Positions 1 through 11,629 of a DNA stretch of 64,000 bases are shown here, piece after piece. The notes under the pieces are model-generated. The model saw only the letters and a program-made list of their open reading frames with translations, searched no databases and was not told the DNA's origin. The stretch is from Oenanthe sinensis (Eukaryota; Streptophyta; Magnoliopsida; Apiales; Apiaceae). The DNA is taken from the NCBI GenBank assembly GCA_028671895.1, contig CM053809.1, positions 4,261,501 to 4,325,500 of the forward strand. The letters run 5' to 3'. The translations under genes and the position numbers were made by a program. How positions within the stretch are numbered: position 1 is the stretch's first letter; each line of letters opens with the position of its first letter.

Positions 1-79
1 TATGTTATTTCACAAAAGCATGTATAGGTTATTCTTGAATTTGTTATCAGGGCTGAAGTTATTTAAAATGATTTTATAG

Positions 80-2720
80 GATGACACCATCATAGTTTTA
101 GGAATTAAAAGTGCAGTTACGAGATTTGTTGGATAAGGAATTTATCAGACCGAGTGTATCTCCATGGGGTGCTCCACTATTTTTTGTGAAGAAGAAAGAC
201 GGGACTATGAGATTGTGTATTGACTACAGGGAGTTGAATAAGATGACTATTAGAAATAGGTATCATTTGTCACGCATTGATGACTTGTTCAATTATTTGC
301 AAGGGGAAAAATATTTCATTCGATGATAGATTTGAGATTGGGTTATCATCATTTACAAGTAAGAAATGAAAATATTCTGAAGACAACATTTCGTACTTGA
401 TATGGTCATTATGAGTTTCTTGTGATGTTTTTTAAACTGACGAATGCTCCAACAGTATTTATGGATTTGATGAATCACATCCTTCACGATTAGTTTGATA
501 AGTTCATTGTGGTTTTCATTGATGATATCTTGATATGCTCTAGGAGTAAAGAAGAACATGAGGAACATTTGGGCATTGTACTTGAAATCTTGAGGAAGAA
601 GAAATTGTTTGTAAAATTTTCGAAGTGTGAATTTGGTTGGAGCAGGTTGCATTTTTTGGGCATATTGTGTCTGGTAAGGGGATTGAGTTGGATCCTGCAA
701 AAGTAGAGGATATTACAAATTGGCCGAGACCTAACATTGTGACAGAGGTGAGGAGTTTCTTGGGTTTGGCAGGCTATTATAAGCGCTTTGTAGAGGATTT
801 CGCATCCATAGGTTTGCCATTGACTCGGCTGATGCGGAAGGGTGTTAAGTTCAAGTGGAATGATGATCGTGAGTAGAGTTTTCAAGTGTTAAAGAAGAGG
901 TTGGTGTCAACTCCTATACTTATTTTACCATCAGGGAATGGAGGATATCAAGTTTATAGTGATGCTTCTAAGAGAAGATTGGGGTGTGCTCTTATGCAGC
1001 AGGGGAATGTGATTTTGTATGCCTCTATGAAGCTTAAACCTTATGAGGTAAACTATCCTACCCATGACTTAGATTTAGCAGTAGTGGCTTGAACTTATTA
1101 AAGATTATGATGCTAAAATTTAGTACCATCCATGGAAGGCGAATGTAGTGACAGACGCTCTTAGTATGAATAACTTGGGCAGTGTTGCATATCTTATTAC
1201 TCAGCATTACCTTATTTCAGATATGGAGCGCTTGGGTGTGGAGTTGTATGATTAGCTGCAAGAATAGTAAGTTTGAAGGTAGAATCAAATCAAGTCTCAA
1301 GAGTTAAAGAAGCTCATAAAAATGATATAGGGTTAAAGGCTATTAGATCGAATGTGGCAGATGGTAAGCAAACAGAGTTTCATGTTGATGATCATGGTGT
1401 AGTATGGTTGGGTAGTAGGTTTTGTGTGCCAGCAGACAAAACGATTGATGAAGTAGTTTTGCCTGAGACTTAGAGTTCTTCATTTTTTATTCATCCATGT
1501 TCTACTAAGATGTATAGAGATTTGAAGAATTATTTTTTGTGGAGTGGGATGAAGCGAGATATAGCAGAGTTTGTGGGGAAATATCTTACATGTCAATAAT
1601 TGAAGATTTAACATCAGAGATCTAGTGAAATATTACAGCAATTAGATATCCCAGTTTGGAAGTAAGAAAACATTACTATGAATTTTATGACTGGTTTACT
1701 GGGGGCTTTCAGGAAGAATGATGTTATTTGAGTGGTGGTTGATAGGCTACAAAATTAGCACATTTATTACCTATTAGATAGAATACTCATATTCATGATT
1801 CGGTAGAGCTATTTCAACGGGATATTGTTTGACTTTATGGTGTTCTTGTATTGATAGTTTCAGATAGAGATACAAGGTTTACTTCACATTTTTTGGAAGG
1901 GATTTCAGCAAGATTGGGGTACGAGGCTTAATTATAGTACAACTTTTCACCCACAAACTGATGGACAATCAGAGATGACTATTCAGATGTTGGAGGATAT
2001 GTTGAGAGCTTGTGCTTTGGAGTGGTCTGGTGATTAGGACAAGTATCTATACCTTGTGGAATTTGCATACAATAATAGTTGGCAACCGAGCATTGGCATG
2101 CCACCATTTGAGGCGTTGTATGGTAGAAAATGCAGAGCTCCGACTTGTTGGAATGAGGTTGGAGAGAGTGACATTGAAGGGCCAGAGTTGGTTCGAGTAA
2201 CTAACGAGTAGGTAGCACAGGCTAAAGAAAACTTAGAAGAAGCTCAATCGAGTCAAAAGAGGTATGCAAAGCAAAAAAGGATACTTGGTGGATTTGAGCT
2301 GGTGATCACATGTTTTTAAATGGGTCTTCTTGGAAGGGTGTTAAACATTTTGGTTTGAAAGGAAAGCTTAGTCCAAAATATGTTGGCACTTTTGACGTTA
2401 TAAAGAGAGTGGTGGAAGTTGCTTATAGAGTAGCATTGCCCCCACAGTTATCTCATTTGCATAATGTGTTCCATGTGTCTATTCTAAGAGGCTACAAGTA
2501 TCATCTGTTGTACGTAGTTTAATATCTATTACATAAGATTAAGGAAGATCTTTCTTATGAGAAAGAAGCTTAAGCTATTTTAGCTCGAGAGGAATGAATT
2601 ATGAGGAAGAAAACTATTCCGTTTGTTAAAGTCTTGTGAAAAAAATCATTATGAGAGAGAGGCTACTTGGAAACTAGAAGATTTATCTATGAGAAATATC
2701 TGCATTTATTATATTCAGGT
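80..2720 (+). pseudogene. Ty3/gypsy pol remnant (RT, RNase H, integrase, chromodomain-like)
   Basis: RT begins near 80 and contains the IDYRELNKMT motif near 215-245 and the active-site FIDD at 515-526. Frames change near 325, 490, 640 and 880. RNase H starts with a YSDASKRRLGCAL motif near 955, but the sequence jumps from the THDLDLAVVA region (about 1090) to an ELIKDYDAK-like segment, so roughly 45 residues of the catalytic core are missing. Integrase shows the zinc-binding segment near 1490-1600 and the HPQTDGQSE motif near 1948, followed by an FEALYGRKCRAP-like block. The last 150 bases read as a weak chromodomain with several stops. Integrase and RNase H are both non-functional here. Confidence 0.87.
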
Positions 2721-2775
2721 ACGAGTTTTAGTTTCGTTTGATTCCAGGGACGGAATCTTTTTAAGGGGTTATATA

Positions 2776-4152
2776 TATAATATCCGTAATTTATTTATTT
2801 AGAGATTAGTAATTATAATTATAATTAGATTAGAATTTTTAAGATTATTTTCTTTAACCATAATATTTGTTATATTGAATTTGTTTAGAAATAGAATTTG
2901 TAATAAAATAGTAATTAGATTAGAAGTAGGATAATTATTAAGAGTCTATATATATACATATAAACTTATGAGTTATTTATTAAAAACCCTAAAACTAGCT
3001 ATTCTGGTCAAATGAAAAGCAAGGGGTTTTCATGTTCTGGTAATATGCAAGAATCATACATCTTCGTTTTTAATTCTTGAGTTTGATGTGTTATTGGAGG
3101 AGTGGATGAAGATTATATATAAACACAAACACCCTTGAAACATGTGCTTGGTGAGATACAGACATAGTGAAAATACTAGCTGGCTAAAAGCATCATATTG
3201 GGACTGAATAATTTCATTAGTATCTATTATGACTATTATAAGGTATGGATTTTACCCCCTTTCTCTTCAGTGCTACTCTTTTTAGGATTTATTATATTTG
3301 ATTCATTCCGTTAGTAAATCTGCTACTTCATTTTCCGAAAATTATTTTAAAATCTATTTTGAAATATTTAAATATTTTGCTTCAACGATTTTTGAAAGTT
3401 ATGTACGTTATATACTGCAAAGAATATTTGAAATATCTGTTTCAGGTGACCTTAAAAACTGTGAAATTATTTTATTTGAACCCTTAGAGTGATATAGGGT
3501 ATACCGAGTTAACCAGCTGTAGGGGTACTACAGCCATGTCATTGCGGCACCAGTGGCATGACACTTCCGTGACAGTGTGATTAGTCATAGCGTATCCTTC
3601 TGATAGCTCAGGTGGCGAGCTTTGCGCATTTGATATTTGTTTGAGGATACGTGAGTGCACCCAGAGCTTTACACACATTAGGTACCCTATGATGTGTGTA
3701 TTTATTATCTGTTTTGATATCGGTATGAAATATCCTAACTCCTCTTTGCTTCAGCCGTGTTTTTAAAAATTAAAGTCTATTTATTATTATCAAAATATAT
3801 ATCTTATTTTTGGTTTTAGAAATTGTATTCCAATCCGTACTAGGCATTTGGCTCATGCCGTATTCTTTCTTCTGACAAGTACTTAGGGGGATCTAGGGCT
3901 GTGTGATGGAGAGCTACTCTTACTTCATTTATTAAGACATTTCAACTTCTCGGATTATTTTAATCATTTTTATTATTAGGGATTTTGGATTTATTCGCAT
4001 TTATCATTTTGAATTATTTTAGAGGTTTTGATGTTAGTTTGGAGACCCGTTGGACCTATTTAATTATTAAGTTTGGTGAATTTTAGTACTCTGTATACAG
4101 GTTTGTGGTTTGATAAGTAACCCCTCATCTCCTTTTGGGAAGGAGTGTTATA
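2776..4152 (+). repeat. putative 3' LTR of the chromovirus
   Basis: A purine-rich stretch at about 2757-2770 follows the end of pol. The sequence then opens with TATAATATCCG, which would be TGTAATATCCG with one change, and closes near GGAGTGTTATA, where TGTTACA would be usual. The size (about 1.4 kb) is reasonable for this lineage. The 5' LTR is outside the window, so the borders cannot be checked by comparison. Confidence 0.45.
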
Positions 4153-4250
4153 TAAATTGTATAGGCATGTCACCGGAGTTATTGGACATGTATAGTCGCA
4201 ACTAGTTTGTGTATGTTTGACCATTTAAGTAGCATTCACTACTAGAATTT

Positions 4251-4875
4251 TGTCAATAGACATCAGTTAATAGCTGATGTCTATACTGCCCTTAGACAAC
4301 AATATTTTTTAACATTTCTGATGCCTGTTATTGAATTTTATAAATATATTATATGATTTTCATTTTAGTTATTTGTAAATTACGAGATTTAGATCCCTTA
4401 CAACATGTAACTCATAAGGACATTTCATATATTTTTGTTGAAAAACGATGTCTATATCCAAATTAACATCAAATATTTTAAAGAACCAATGTTTAATATA
4501 TATTTAACATCGGTTTCGAGCTGTTATGTATGCTGAAATTTAACTATCCATTTACTTTAAAAAATCGATGTCATTTATACCTTTAACATCGTTTGAGTAT
4601 AAGTAACTGTTGTTTAATACATGTTTTAACATTAGTTTCTCTTCATAGGTTGATGTAATTTTTATGTCTCACATTAGATCATTATATTTATGTGATGTCT
4701 TTATATCCATCATCATCTATCCCTTAGTGTAATTGATGTGTATGGTGGACTTTAATATCAGTTCCATTTCTAAAGTCGATGTTATTCAGAGTTTTAACAT
4801 CGTTTGTTTTATATAAACCGATGTTTAATATTTTTTTTTAACATCACTTCATTATATATATGTGATGTCTTTACC
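4251..4875. repeat. CACTA-1 left subterminal repeats
   Basis: More than ten short copies of ACATCG(G/A)TTT-like sequence occur in both orientations, several as close inverted pairs separated by about 10-40 bases. A shorter matching set sits at about 6295-6440 at the right end. In En/Spm elements such repeats bind the element's own transposase-associated protein. Confidence 0.85.
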
Positions 4876-5095
4876 ATATACCACCTGTATGCATTCGAAC
4901 TAAACCAAACCAAATCTATAAACTTATATATATTAAGCATCCATTTGAACCAAAACAAACAAACTAAAAACCAATACTCATAATATCAATACAAATCTAG
5001 AAAACAATACATAAAAGTCAGATATGAGGTAAGTGCTTAGTGGATTGTAAGTTGTAACATTCAATGGACTTGTAAAGCTCTAGAAAAATGAAGAT

Positions 5096-5328
5096 TTATA
5101 TTACATCTGGCCAGGTCTCTGTAATGAAGTCCACAACGTCAAAATATATGTCACCATAAACATAAATTTGCTCCTTCTCAGTTGACCCTTAAAATCATTC
5201 AAACCATATGATTAATTATCATACTATCAAAAGGAATGTCACATTGCCAAAGAATAGTACCTTAACAACGGAAGCCCCAGTAGCAATTTTTTTACCAAGC
5301 TTCTTAGAAGCATCACTAAGTTTAACAC
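5096..5328 (-). pseudogene. terminal exons of a CACTA-encoded protein
   Basis: On the minus strand an acceptor AG at 5329-5330 opens an exon (5261-5328) reading VKLSDASKKLGKKIATGASV and ending at a GTACTA donor. After an intron, a second exon (about 5188 to 5096) reads TEKEQIYVYGDIYFDVVDF, then ETWPDVI and a TAA stop. I recognise this tail from plant CACTA proteins, where the region follows the transposase-associated domains. No upstream exon is present, so it encodes nothing functional. Confidence 0.6.
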
Positions 5329-5681
5329 CTGAAATGTTATAACATAAATTAGCAATGACAATGGTGCAAATGCACATATAATAAGTTCAATCATGTGACT
5401 TCCTAAGAACCAAAAAAATAGAGAAATTTCAATTTGGAAAATTGAAAACAAGGACAATCCAACATCAATCCTGAGCTTCAAAATGAAAACACATATTTGC
5501 AAGTTGCAAACACAAAAAGGGCTAGTAACAGCTTAAACATTTAACATTTAATACAGAAAATACAATACATAGCTACACAACCATAAGTCCTAAATATTTA
5601 ACACAAAATCAAATTAAAAAGATATATCAATTAAAAAATTAGGATTTCAAATTAAAACCCCCAATTTCAAACATTTCTATA

Positions 5682-5722
5682 TAGAGATAGTGAGAGAGCG
5701 AGAGAGAGAGACATAGAGTGAG

Positions 5723-5761
<39 letters not shown>

Positions 5762-5793
5762 CAAAGAGAGACAAAGAGAGGGATAGAGAGAGA
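5682..5793. repeat. GA-rich microsatellite
   Basis: A run dominated by GAGA and GATA/GACA variants lies in the middle of CACTA-1. Confidence 0.92.
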
Positions 5794-5851
5794 TTACCCA
5801 AATATGCGATGTTTTGAAGCTAGGGTTCTTCGCAGAGTCGTGAGAGAGTAA

Positions 5852-5980
5852 TATTCTTCATAATCAAGCTTGGCTTCTTTGCAATCGAGCTTGTATTCTT
5901 CGTAATCGAGCTTGGATTCTTTGCAATTGAGCTTGGACTCTTCACAATCGAGGATCAGTTCTTCACAACCGAGCTTGGAT
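5852..5980. repeat. 21-23 bp tandem repeat, about six copies
   Basis: Units of the form TTCTTCGTAATCGAGCTTGG repeat with a few changes each. They lie next to the GA tract inside CACTA-1. Confidence 0.75.
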
Positions 5981-6452
5981 ACTTGGATCTAGGGCTAAAT
6001 AGGTTCTTCATAATCGATGAACTAGCTAGGGTTCATAATCAGCAGTTGAAGCTAAGTGTTAAAAAATAAATATGAGTTTGTGTTTGTGTAGTCGATGTAC
6101 ATGGTGTTTGTGTTAATTTGTGTATTTTGATTTTAGTTTTAATATTTTAATTTTAATTTTAATTTTAATGTTTTAATTTAATATTTTAAGGAGAGGGAGT
6201 GTTAAAAAAAGGGAAAGAGTGCTGAAATTTTATAAGGGAGATAAATTTTTGGTGAAGTGGGGAAAGGGGAAATTTTGTGGTTAAGATTTTTTAACACGTC
6301 TCTATGACATCGATTTTACAATGAACCGATGTCAAAAATACTAAAACACATCAGTTCTAAAAATAGTGATTTAATAAAATGTTTTTACATCAGTGGCCAT
6401 TCCAACTGATATTATATGTGTGATGTCTATTGTCTATTTTCTAGTAGTGATT

Positions 6453-7786
6453 GTGCTTAGTGCCTTGCAAACCCCTATAAGATTTTGAGTAGCATTTGTT
6501 TTGTGCTATGCAACCCCCTATAAGTTTTGATGACTATATATTTCTGGATCACCGAAAATGTAGGACATCTTGTAAATATAAGATTATCTCCCATTTGAGT
6601 TAGGAAGTTACACTTTCCATGAAATTATTCGGACGATTGTTATTAAGTATAAAAGTAAGATTATTTTAACTCGAAGGTGTGTGTATGTGTTGGCTTTCTA
6701 AGTGTCTATCTAGTCTTTCTTCTCTTTTCATATGATTTACAACTCCTTTTCAATTATCAAATTATATCCATTTTGTCGTTGAATATTTTTTCCTGCTCAC
6801 TTGACTTTTTTTATATCCATATATAAAACCTATTGGTATTGTTTTTATTTCCCCGACAGATATTCATACTCAGGTGCACTATTTTATGGGGAGAGCGTGA
6901 AATGCGAACTTAAAAGAGTTCATTTTTTTTTGCATTTTAATAGACTCATAGAATTTTATTCAAAATTTATACTTGTGGATTTAAATATGAATTTGGATGA
7001 TTCAGTTTATATTTTAATTGGTGGATTATAATTTGGATTTGAGAAGTTGTAACGTTGTACGAATTTTTGGAGAATTTTTAATTAAGAGTATTTAAATAAG
7101 TTGATTGTTGGGATGTTAAATAACCACTCAAAGTGTAGCCTCCAAGGAACCTATTCCCATAAGGAATCGATATCTTACGTGGAAAGGGTAACATATCTCA
7201 CTAAGAAGGTGGCACTTTGGGTTTTAATAATATAATATAGATAAGCTTATAACTTGAGTATTATATAATTTTTTATATATTTTATAATTTTTTATATATG
7301 TTATAATAGTTACATATAGTTTTAATAAAATTTTGTATAAATAATAATATATAATTTTTAATTAAAATAAAATAAAATATAATAATATATTTAGGGTTCT
7401 AAAGAGTGTATTTATACATTTATGTGTATGCGCGGATTTTTAAATCTCCTTCTTCAATTACCTTCACCTAAATGATTGTCTACATAAGTACGAGCAAAGC
7501 TCCATGAATAGAATGTCTAATTCTTTTTCAGTTACATTTTCGATGTATAAAACTTTTGCATATGAGACCAGGTAGATTTAAATACACAAACAGTGTGCTT
7601 ATATATCTATGCATTTATATTTTTTATCTGTAAGTTATATAACTACCATTTAATAGTTGTAGCATGTGCAACCAAACATAGATAATAGCTATTAGTATAT
7701 AAAGGAAATAACAAAGGACGATGATTGCATAAGAAGTTCAACACAATCGTGGTGTCATCAAAGCAAACACATATCATTACCTGAAA
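6453..7786. other. unassigned stretch, no gene seen
   Basis: This AT-rich sequence lies between CACTA-1 and the minus-strand copia fragment. I see no conserved domain, tRNA or terminal repeat. A short open frame at 6801-7031 looks like chance. The part near 7100-7220 has a more balanced composition and may be an old LTR, but nothing in the window matches it. Confidence 0.5.
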
Positions 7787-8623
7787 ACAATATATTAGGT
7801 CTACTAGTAGTCAAATATAATAATGAGCCAATCATATATCTATAGCCTAGTGTTATCAAATTTCTTTCCGTTAGAATTAGAGTCTAGCTTAGTGACAGTT
7901 GTCATGAAATTTTTGGCAGAGGCACAGTCTTGCAAATGAAATTTCTTAAGAGTTCTTTAACATATTTTGATTGACTAATAAAAATTGTTTCATTAGTCTG
8001 TTTAACTTGAAGTCCCAAAACAAAGTTTAATTCTCTTATCATGCTCATTTCATATTTTGACTACATTAACTTACTAATTTTTTTATAAAGTTATTCACTT
8101 GTAAAACTAAATGTAATGTCATCAACATAGATTTGGACATGCAAAATATCACCTTTATGTTTTCTAATAAATAGAGTTTTGTCAAAGGTACCTCTTGTAA
8201 AGTGATTTTCAAGTAGGAATTTAGACAGAGTTTTATACCATGTTGTAGGTGCTTGCTTCAGTCCATAGAGTGCCTTGTCCAATCTGTAGACATGATTAAG
8301 AAATTCGGGATCTACAAATCCAAGTGATTATTTCATAAAGGTTTTCTCCTCCAGTTTTCCTGTCAAGAATGCACTCTTCATATCCATTTGATAAACCTTG
8401 AACTTTAGATGTGCTGCAAATGTAAGAAACATTTTGATTGCTTCAAGTCTTACTACAGGAGCAAAAGTCTTGTCATAGTCTACGCCTTCTTCCTGTAAAT
8501 AGCCTTTATTAACCAATCTGGTTTTGTTTCTTATCACTGTTCCATTTTCATCAAGTTTGTTTCTGAAAACCCACTTTGCACCAATAATTGATCTGTTCTT
8601 AGGTCTTGGCACTAGTTTCTATA
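7787..8623 (-). pseudogene. Ty1/copia reverse transcriptase fragment (element F)
   Basis: Read on the minus strand from 8623 downwards, this is a copia RT: IIGAKWVFRNKLDENG, AFLTGKLEE, YGLKQAP, then the catalytic YVDD at 8118-8129, and finally MIGSLLYLTTSRP near 7800, after which homology stops. Stops and small shifts occur near 8325, 8090 and 8050. Wording and order are close to the RT of Sireviruses B and K, so F is probably a Sirevirus too. It begins exactly where LTR E ends, which places E as an insertion within F's RT; F's upstream half is not in the window. Confidence 0.9.
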
Positions 8624-9966
8624 TGTTAGTTCCAAATATTATAGAAGGGGGGTTCAATACGATATGTCCAGTTTTTAAATTTCATCGCGGAATATACTAT
8701 TTGGACTTTAGACTTCTAAATAGGTGCACAATCAAACACTAGTCATTGAAATATGAACACAGTTGGTTTGGGAAATATATCATTTTATTAATATAATCTC
8801 TGAGTGGTGCTACACTTCTAACACAGAGGTTAGTTACAATGATTCACTAGTCTACAGATACAAGTGTTTGTTACAATGAATGAATACAACAACTACAATG
8901 ACATTAATAGCTTCTGTATATCTTCTCCAATGCTCTCTGAATATTTTCCTCTCGACTTGATCTATATTGAATGAATGAACAAAGACGAAGTCTCTGCTAA
9001 TTTAAGTTTAGGCTTTTTCCAACTCACATACGTGGCTCACTCAGGGCCAAGTAAAATGAATTGATTCCATTTCTCTTTACCAATAATCGGGGAATTAAAA
9101 CATAACAATCGATGTGTCTTGTAATAAAAATTGGAGTTGTAATAAATTACTTAAATCAAATTGATTTGAGTAACCTATAACAATCAGATTCCTGGATTGT
9201 TAGTGGGACAATAATCGATTGGATTGTTAGTGCCTTAACAATCGGTTGTAGAAGGACTGATTTAACTTGAGTATTGGCATAACAATCGGATGGGAAGATG
9301 GGTTGTTACTTGTATAAAAATCAGCTACATGCTTCACTTAGTTGCACAACAATCGGCCATTATAGGTCTTCATTTGTGCTTTAACAATCGACTCAGTGGT
9401 GAAGGTAATTTGTACTTAGAATATATTTCAGTACTTAACAAATTGCCTTCTGCCTTACATCAAATTCTATTGATTTACCTTTGCATTGCCAACTTGATTC
9501 TTTGCCTCGATTGTCATCCTTAACCAATTCTTCTTATTCTCAAATGCAGTTCTCAATATCATTTGTGTTGACATTTAGTGTGACTGGTCTGGTTTATAAA
9601 TGACTAACACGATCTTGATCATCACATCTTCTTGACTATACAACTGGTTATGTTACCTGTTGATAAATGAATGCTTCAGTAATTCACTGAAATCTTCTGT
9701 CTTCTCTGTTGTATATCCTTTAATATAAATAGAATCTCTGAACCACTTAAACTTTATTCAGTGCCGAGCCTTGAACATGTTAATGAACTTCTTTCAGTAA
9801 TCTTCAATGATTTCAAAGCTTCCACTGATACTTAGGATAATGCTTCTTCAAGTTAGAACTGATTCATAGATGATTCTCGTGCTTTACATAATATTAATTA
9901 TCTGTCTTCAGGAGTTGAGTTAGTATTCTCGGTTACATATTAAGTTACGTCACATTATTCTTTACA
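8624..9966 (-). repeat. 3' LTR of Sirevirus E
   Basis: On the minus strand it starts TGTAAAGAATAATGTGACG and ends GGAACTAACA. Both match the tips of LTR B (TGTAAAGCATAATGTAACG and GGGACTAACA), including the conserved pyrimidine run just before the end. Length is about 1.34 kb. The middle is unlike LTR B and holds a short-motif array. Confidence 0.92.
9060..9515. repeat. AACAATCG motif array in LTR E
   Basis: About nine copies of AACAATCG(G/A), equal to CGATTGTT on the element's own strand, occur at irregular spacing. Some are in inverted orientation, for example near 9180-9225, where CAATC and GATTG forms alternate. Confidence 0.72.
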
Positions 9967-9981
9967 ATCTCCTCCTTTTTT
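9967..9981 (-). other. polypurine tract of Sirevirus E
   Basis: On the minus strand AAAAAAGGAGGAGAT lies immediately before the TG of the LTR. This is the position and composition expected of the plus-strand primer for reverse transcription. Confidence 0.8.
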
Positions 9982-10167
9982 ATTGTTATAGTTCTCCAAG
10001 AAAATCCTTTAAGATGATAACTCAAGTAACTTTCAAGAAAAAGTAAATGAAAGATAGTGAATTAATATTAAGTACATTCTGGATTATATCATATATTTCC
10101 AGATTTAACATGAGAATATGACAAAGTAGAATGATTGTTCCTCTATCCTGAACTATATAACATTGAT

Positions 10168-11588
10168 TCATTCGAATTTGTTCCTAATCATCAGTTGTTC
10201 TCTAACCAAATCTTGAGATTCCTTTTCTAGCATGTTGACTGGCTTCAGATCTGATAAAGCATCTAAGATAGTCTTCAGTATAGTCACTCTTCTGATCTCT
10301 TTAATTTGTTTAAAAGTAAATTCCAGAATCTTGGTCCTTCCTTGTACCTTCAGCCTTTTTAGAACTGCTTGAACTCGATCAGTGTTATAATGTGATTTTG
10401 CACATATCTTCTCATAGAACAGCTTTGAGATTTCAGCCAATGCATCTTTGTCTTTATGATTTGTGGAAGTTTCGATTTGATCAAGTATAAAAACCAATTC
10501 ATTTGATATATTGTATGGTAACTTAAAGAGATCAATTGTCACTGAATTGCCCATTGGAATTTTATACTTGATTGCTGGAGGATATTTGAGTACCATTGAT
10601 TCGATTTCCCTTATCTCATCAAATGTAGGATAGACTATCGGAAAATCAGGTGTCTTTTCTTTGCATACAAACACTTCACCAGGCCTTGAGTTTTCAAATT
10701 CTTTCTTTGCTTTGTATAACTTTCTATACTATTTATCTTCCTCAGGAGTTGGAATTGGCAACTTCATTTGAGATCCATTTGATAGATCTACTCTTTCGAC
10801 TCTTGAGATGTCTATGCCTTTAGAAGATAAGACATTAAGCTTGTAGGCATAGATTCGCTCAGTTGCTTTCCACTTATGTTCTATTCTAAACCCTTTGGTT
10901 TTTAAAAGACCTTCAACAAAAGATAAGCGCTTCAAAGGATATAGACTCAATCCCTCATCTTCAAAACTCAACATCTGAATTAATTTTTCCTTCAAGAAAA
11001 TCACTGTGTGAGGTCCCTTCACTATTCATTATTCAATCTTGTCCATCAGAAGATCATTCACATAAGGCCCCTTCACTACCCGAATTTTCAATACATATAG
11101 TTCTGTTAGTGATATCTTCTTGATGAAAGTTGAAGAAATGGTATTTCTTTTTGAATTGTAGAAAGTAATTTGAATCTGCCATCCTTTGTCCCCAGTTGCG
11201 ACGAACACAGCCTTGACGGATTTCATAAGTTCATAGAAGAACTAATTGATAGAAGGGTAAGGGTAACTGTTGTGAACTTTTCTCAAAGTCTTCTTGACCT
11301 TTTATCTTTATTTTATGTTAACCCAACTCCTGTTCTTTCTAGAAGGCCTCTTGCTATATCCCAATCTAGACCTATTCTGGATGGTTTCATTGGCCTTTCT
11401 CTTCTTTGAATGAAGTGCCTGTATTTTTCTCTTCTCACATATTATTGATTTGCCCTTTCATCTTCATACTCTTTCACTCTGGACTCGTTTTCATTTAATA
11501 TATCAAAATATTCCACGAAGTCCGTTTCATTGAACTGGTAAGCTGAATCATTCATAAATTCATCAAATACTTCACACCTCCTTGAGTG
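10168..11588 (-). pseudogene. Sirevirus env-like C-terminal region (element E)
   Basis: Three open stretches on the minus strand (11029-11226, 10729-11022, 10168-10674), plus a degenerate part up to 11588, align in order with the C-terminal half of B's env-like protein. Shared blocks include LSLYPLKRL, VEGLL, YAYKLNVLSSKGIDIS, SNGSQMKLP, FILDQI and ALAEISKL, ending in a LEFTFKQIKEIRR segment. Stops and frameshifts break it. Function is unknown: Sirevirus genes in this position are called env-like, but I see no signal peptide or membrane span. CACTA G cuts it upstream. Confidence 0.85.
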
Positions 11589-11629
11589 TACTACTAAAAA
11601 TACTGCAATAGGCACCGGGTTTTAACCGA

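Larger units (their letters stand above)
1..4152 (+). mobile_element. Ty3/gypsy chromovirus (Tekay/Del-like), 5'-truncated and decayed
   Basis: The pol domains run RT, RNase H, integrase, then a chromodomain-like tail, which is the Ty3/gypsy order with integrase after RNase H. They are followed by a purine-rich stretch and a region that looks like a 3' LTR. The 5' LTR, gag and protease lie outside the window or are lost. Many stops and frameshifts show an old inactive copy. The lineage call rests on the integrase C-terminus and the chromodomain-like tail; Tekay/Del is my best placement, and another chromovirus lineage is possible. Confidence 0.8.
4237..6449 (-). mobile_element. non-autonomous CACTA (En/Spm) element, CACTA-1
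   Basis: The left end reads CACTACTAGAA and the right end is the inverse, TTCTAGTAGTG. The inverted match continues inward with AATAGACATCA-type sequence to about 29 bp. The 3-bp target duplication ATT is exact at 4234-4236 and 6450-6452. Both ends carry many short subterminal copies of ACATCGGTTT/AAACCGATGT, the hallmark of plant CACTA ends. No full transposase is present; only the last exons of one CACTA gene survive on the minus strand. It is therefore a deletion derivative that would need an autonomous relative in trans. Confidence 0.94.
8624..11588 (-). mobile_element. 3' part of a minus-strand Sirevirus (element E)
   Basis: On the minus strand the order is env-like C-terminus, polypurine tract, LTR. 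The LTR is homologous at both tips to LTR B, and the env-like protein to B's 40690-42106 region. The LTR abuts F at 8623/8624, with 5 bases CTATA (8619-8623) that would be one copy of its target duplication. The element is cut at 11588 by the end of CACTA G. Its gag, pol and 5' LTR are not in the window. Confidence 0.87.

Noticed and set aside
6801..7031. 76-codon open frame
   Set aside because: AT-rich with no recognisable domain and no supporting context; length is within chance.
8624..11588. Reading E and F as one continuous minus-strand element
   Set aside because: The order env-like, polypurine tract, LTR, then RT is impossible for one element; the LTR tip at 8624 marks a separate insertion.
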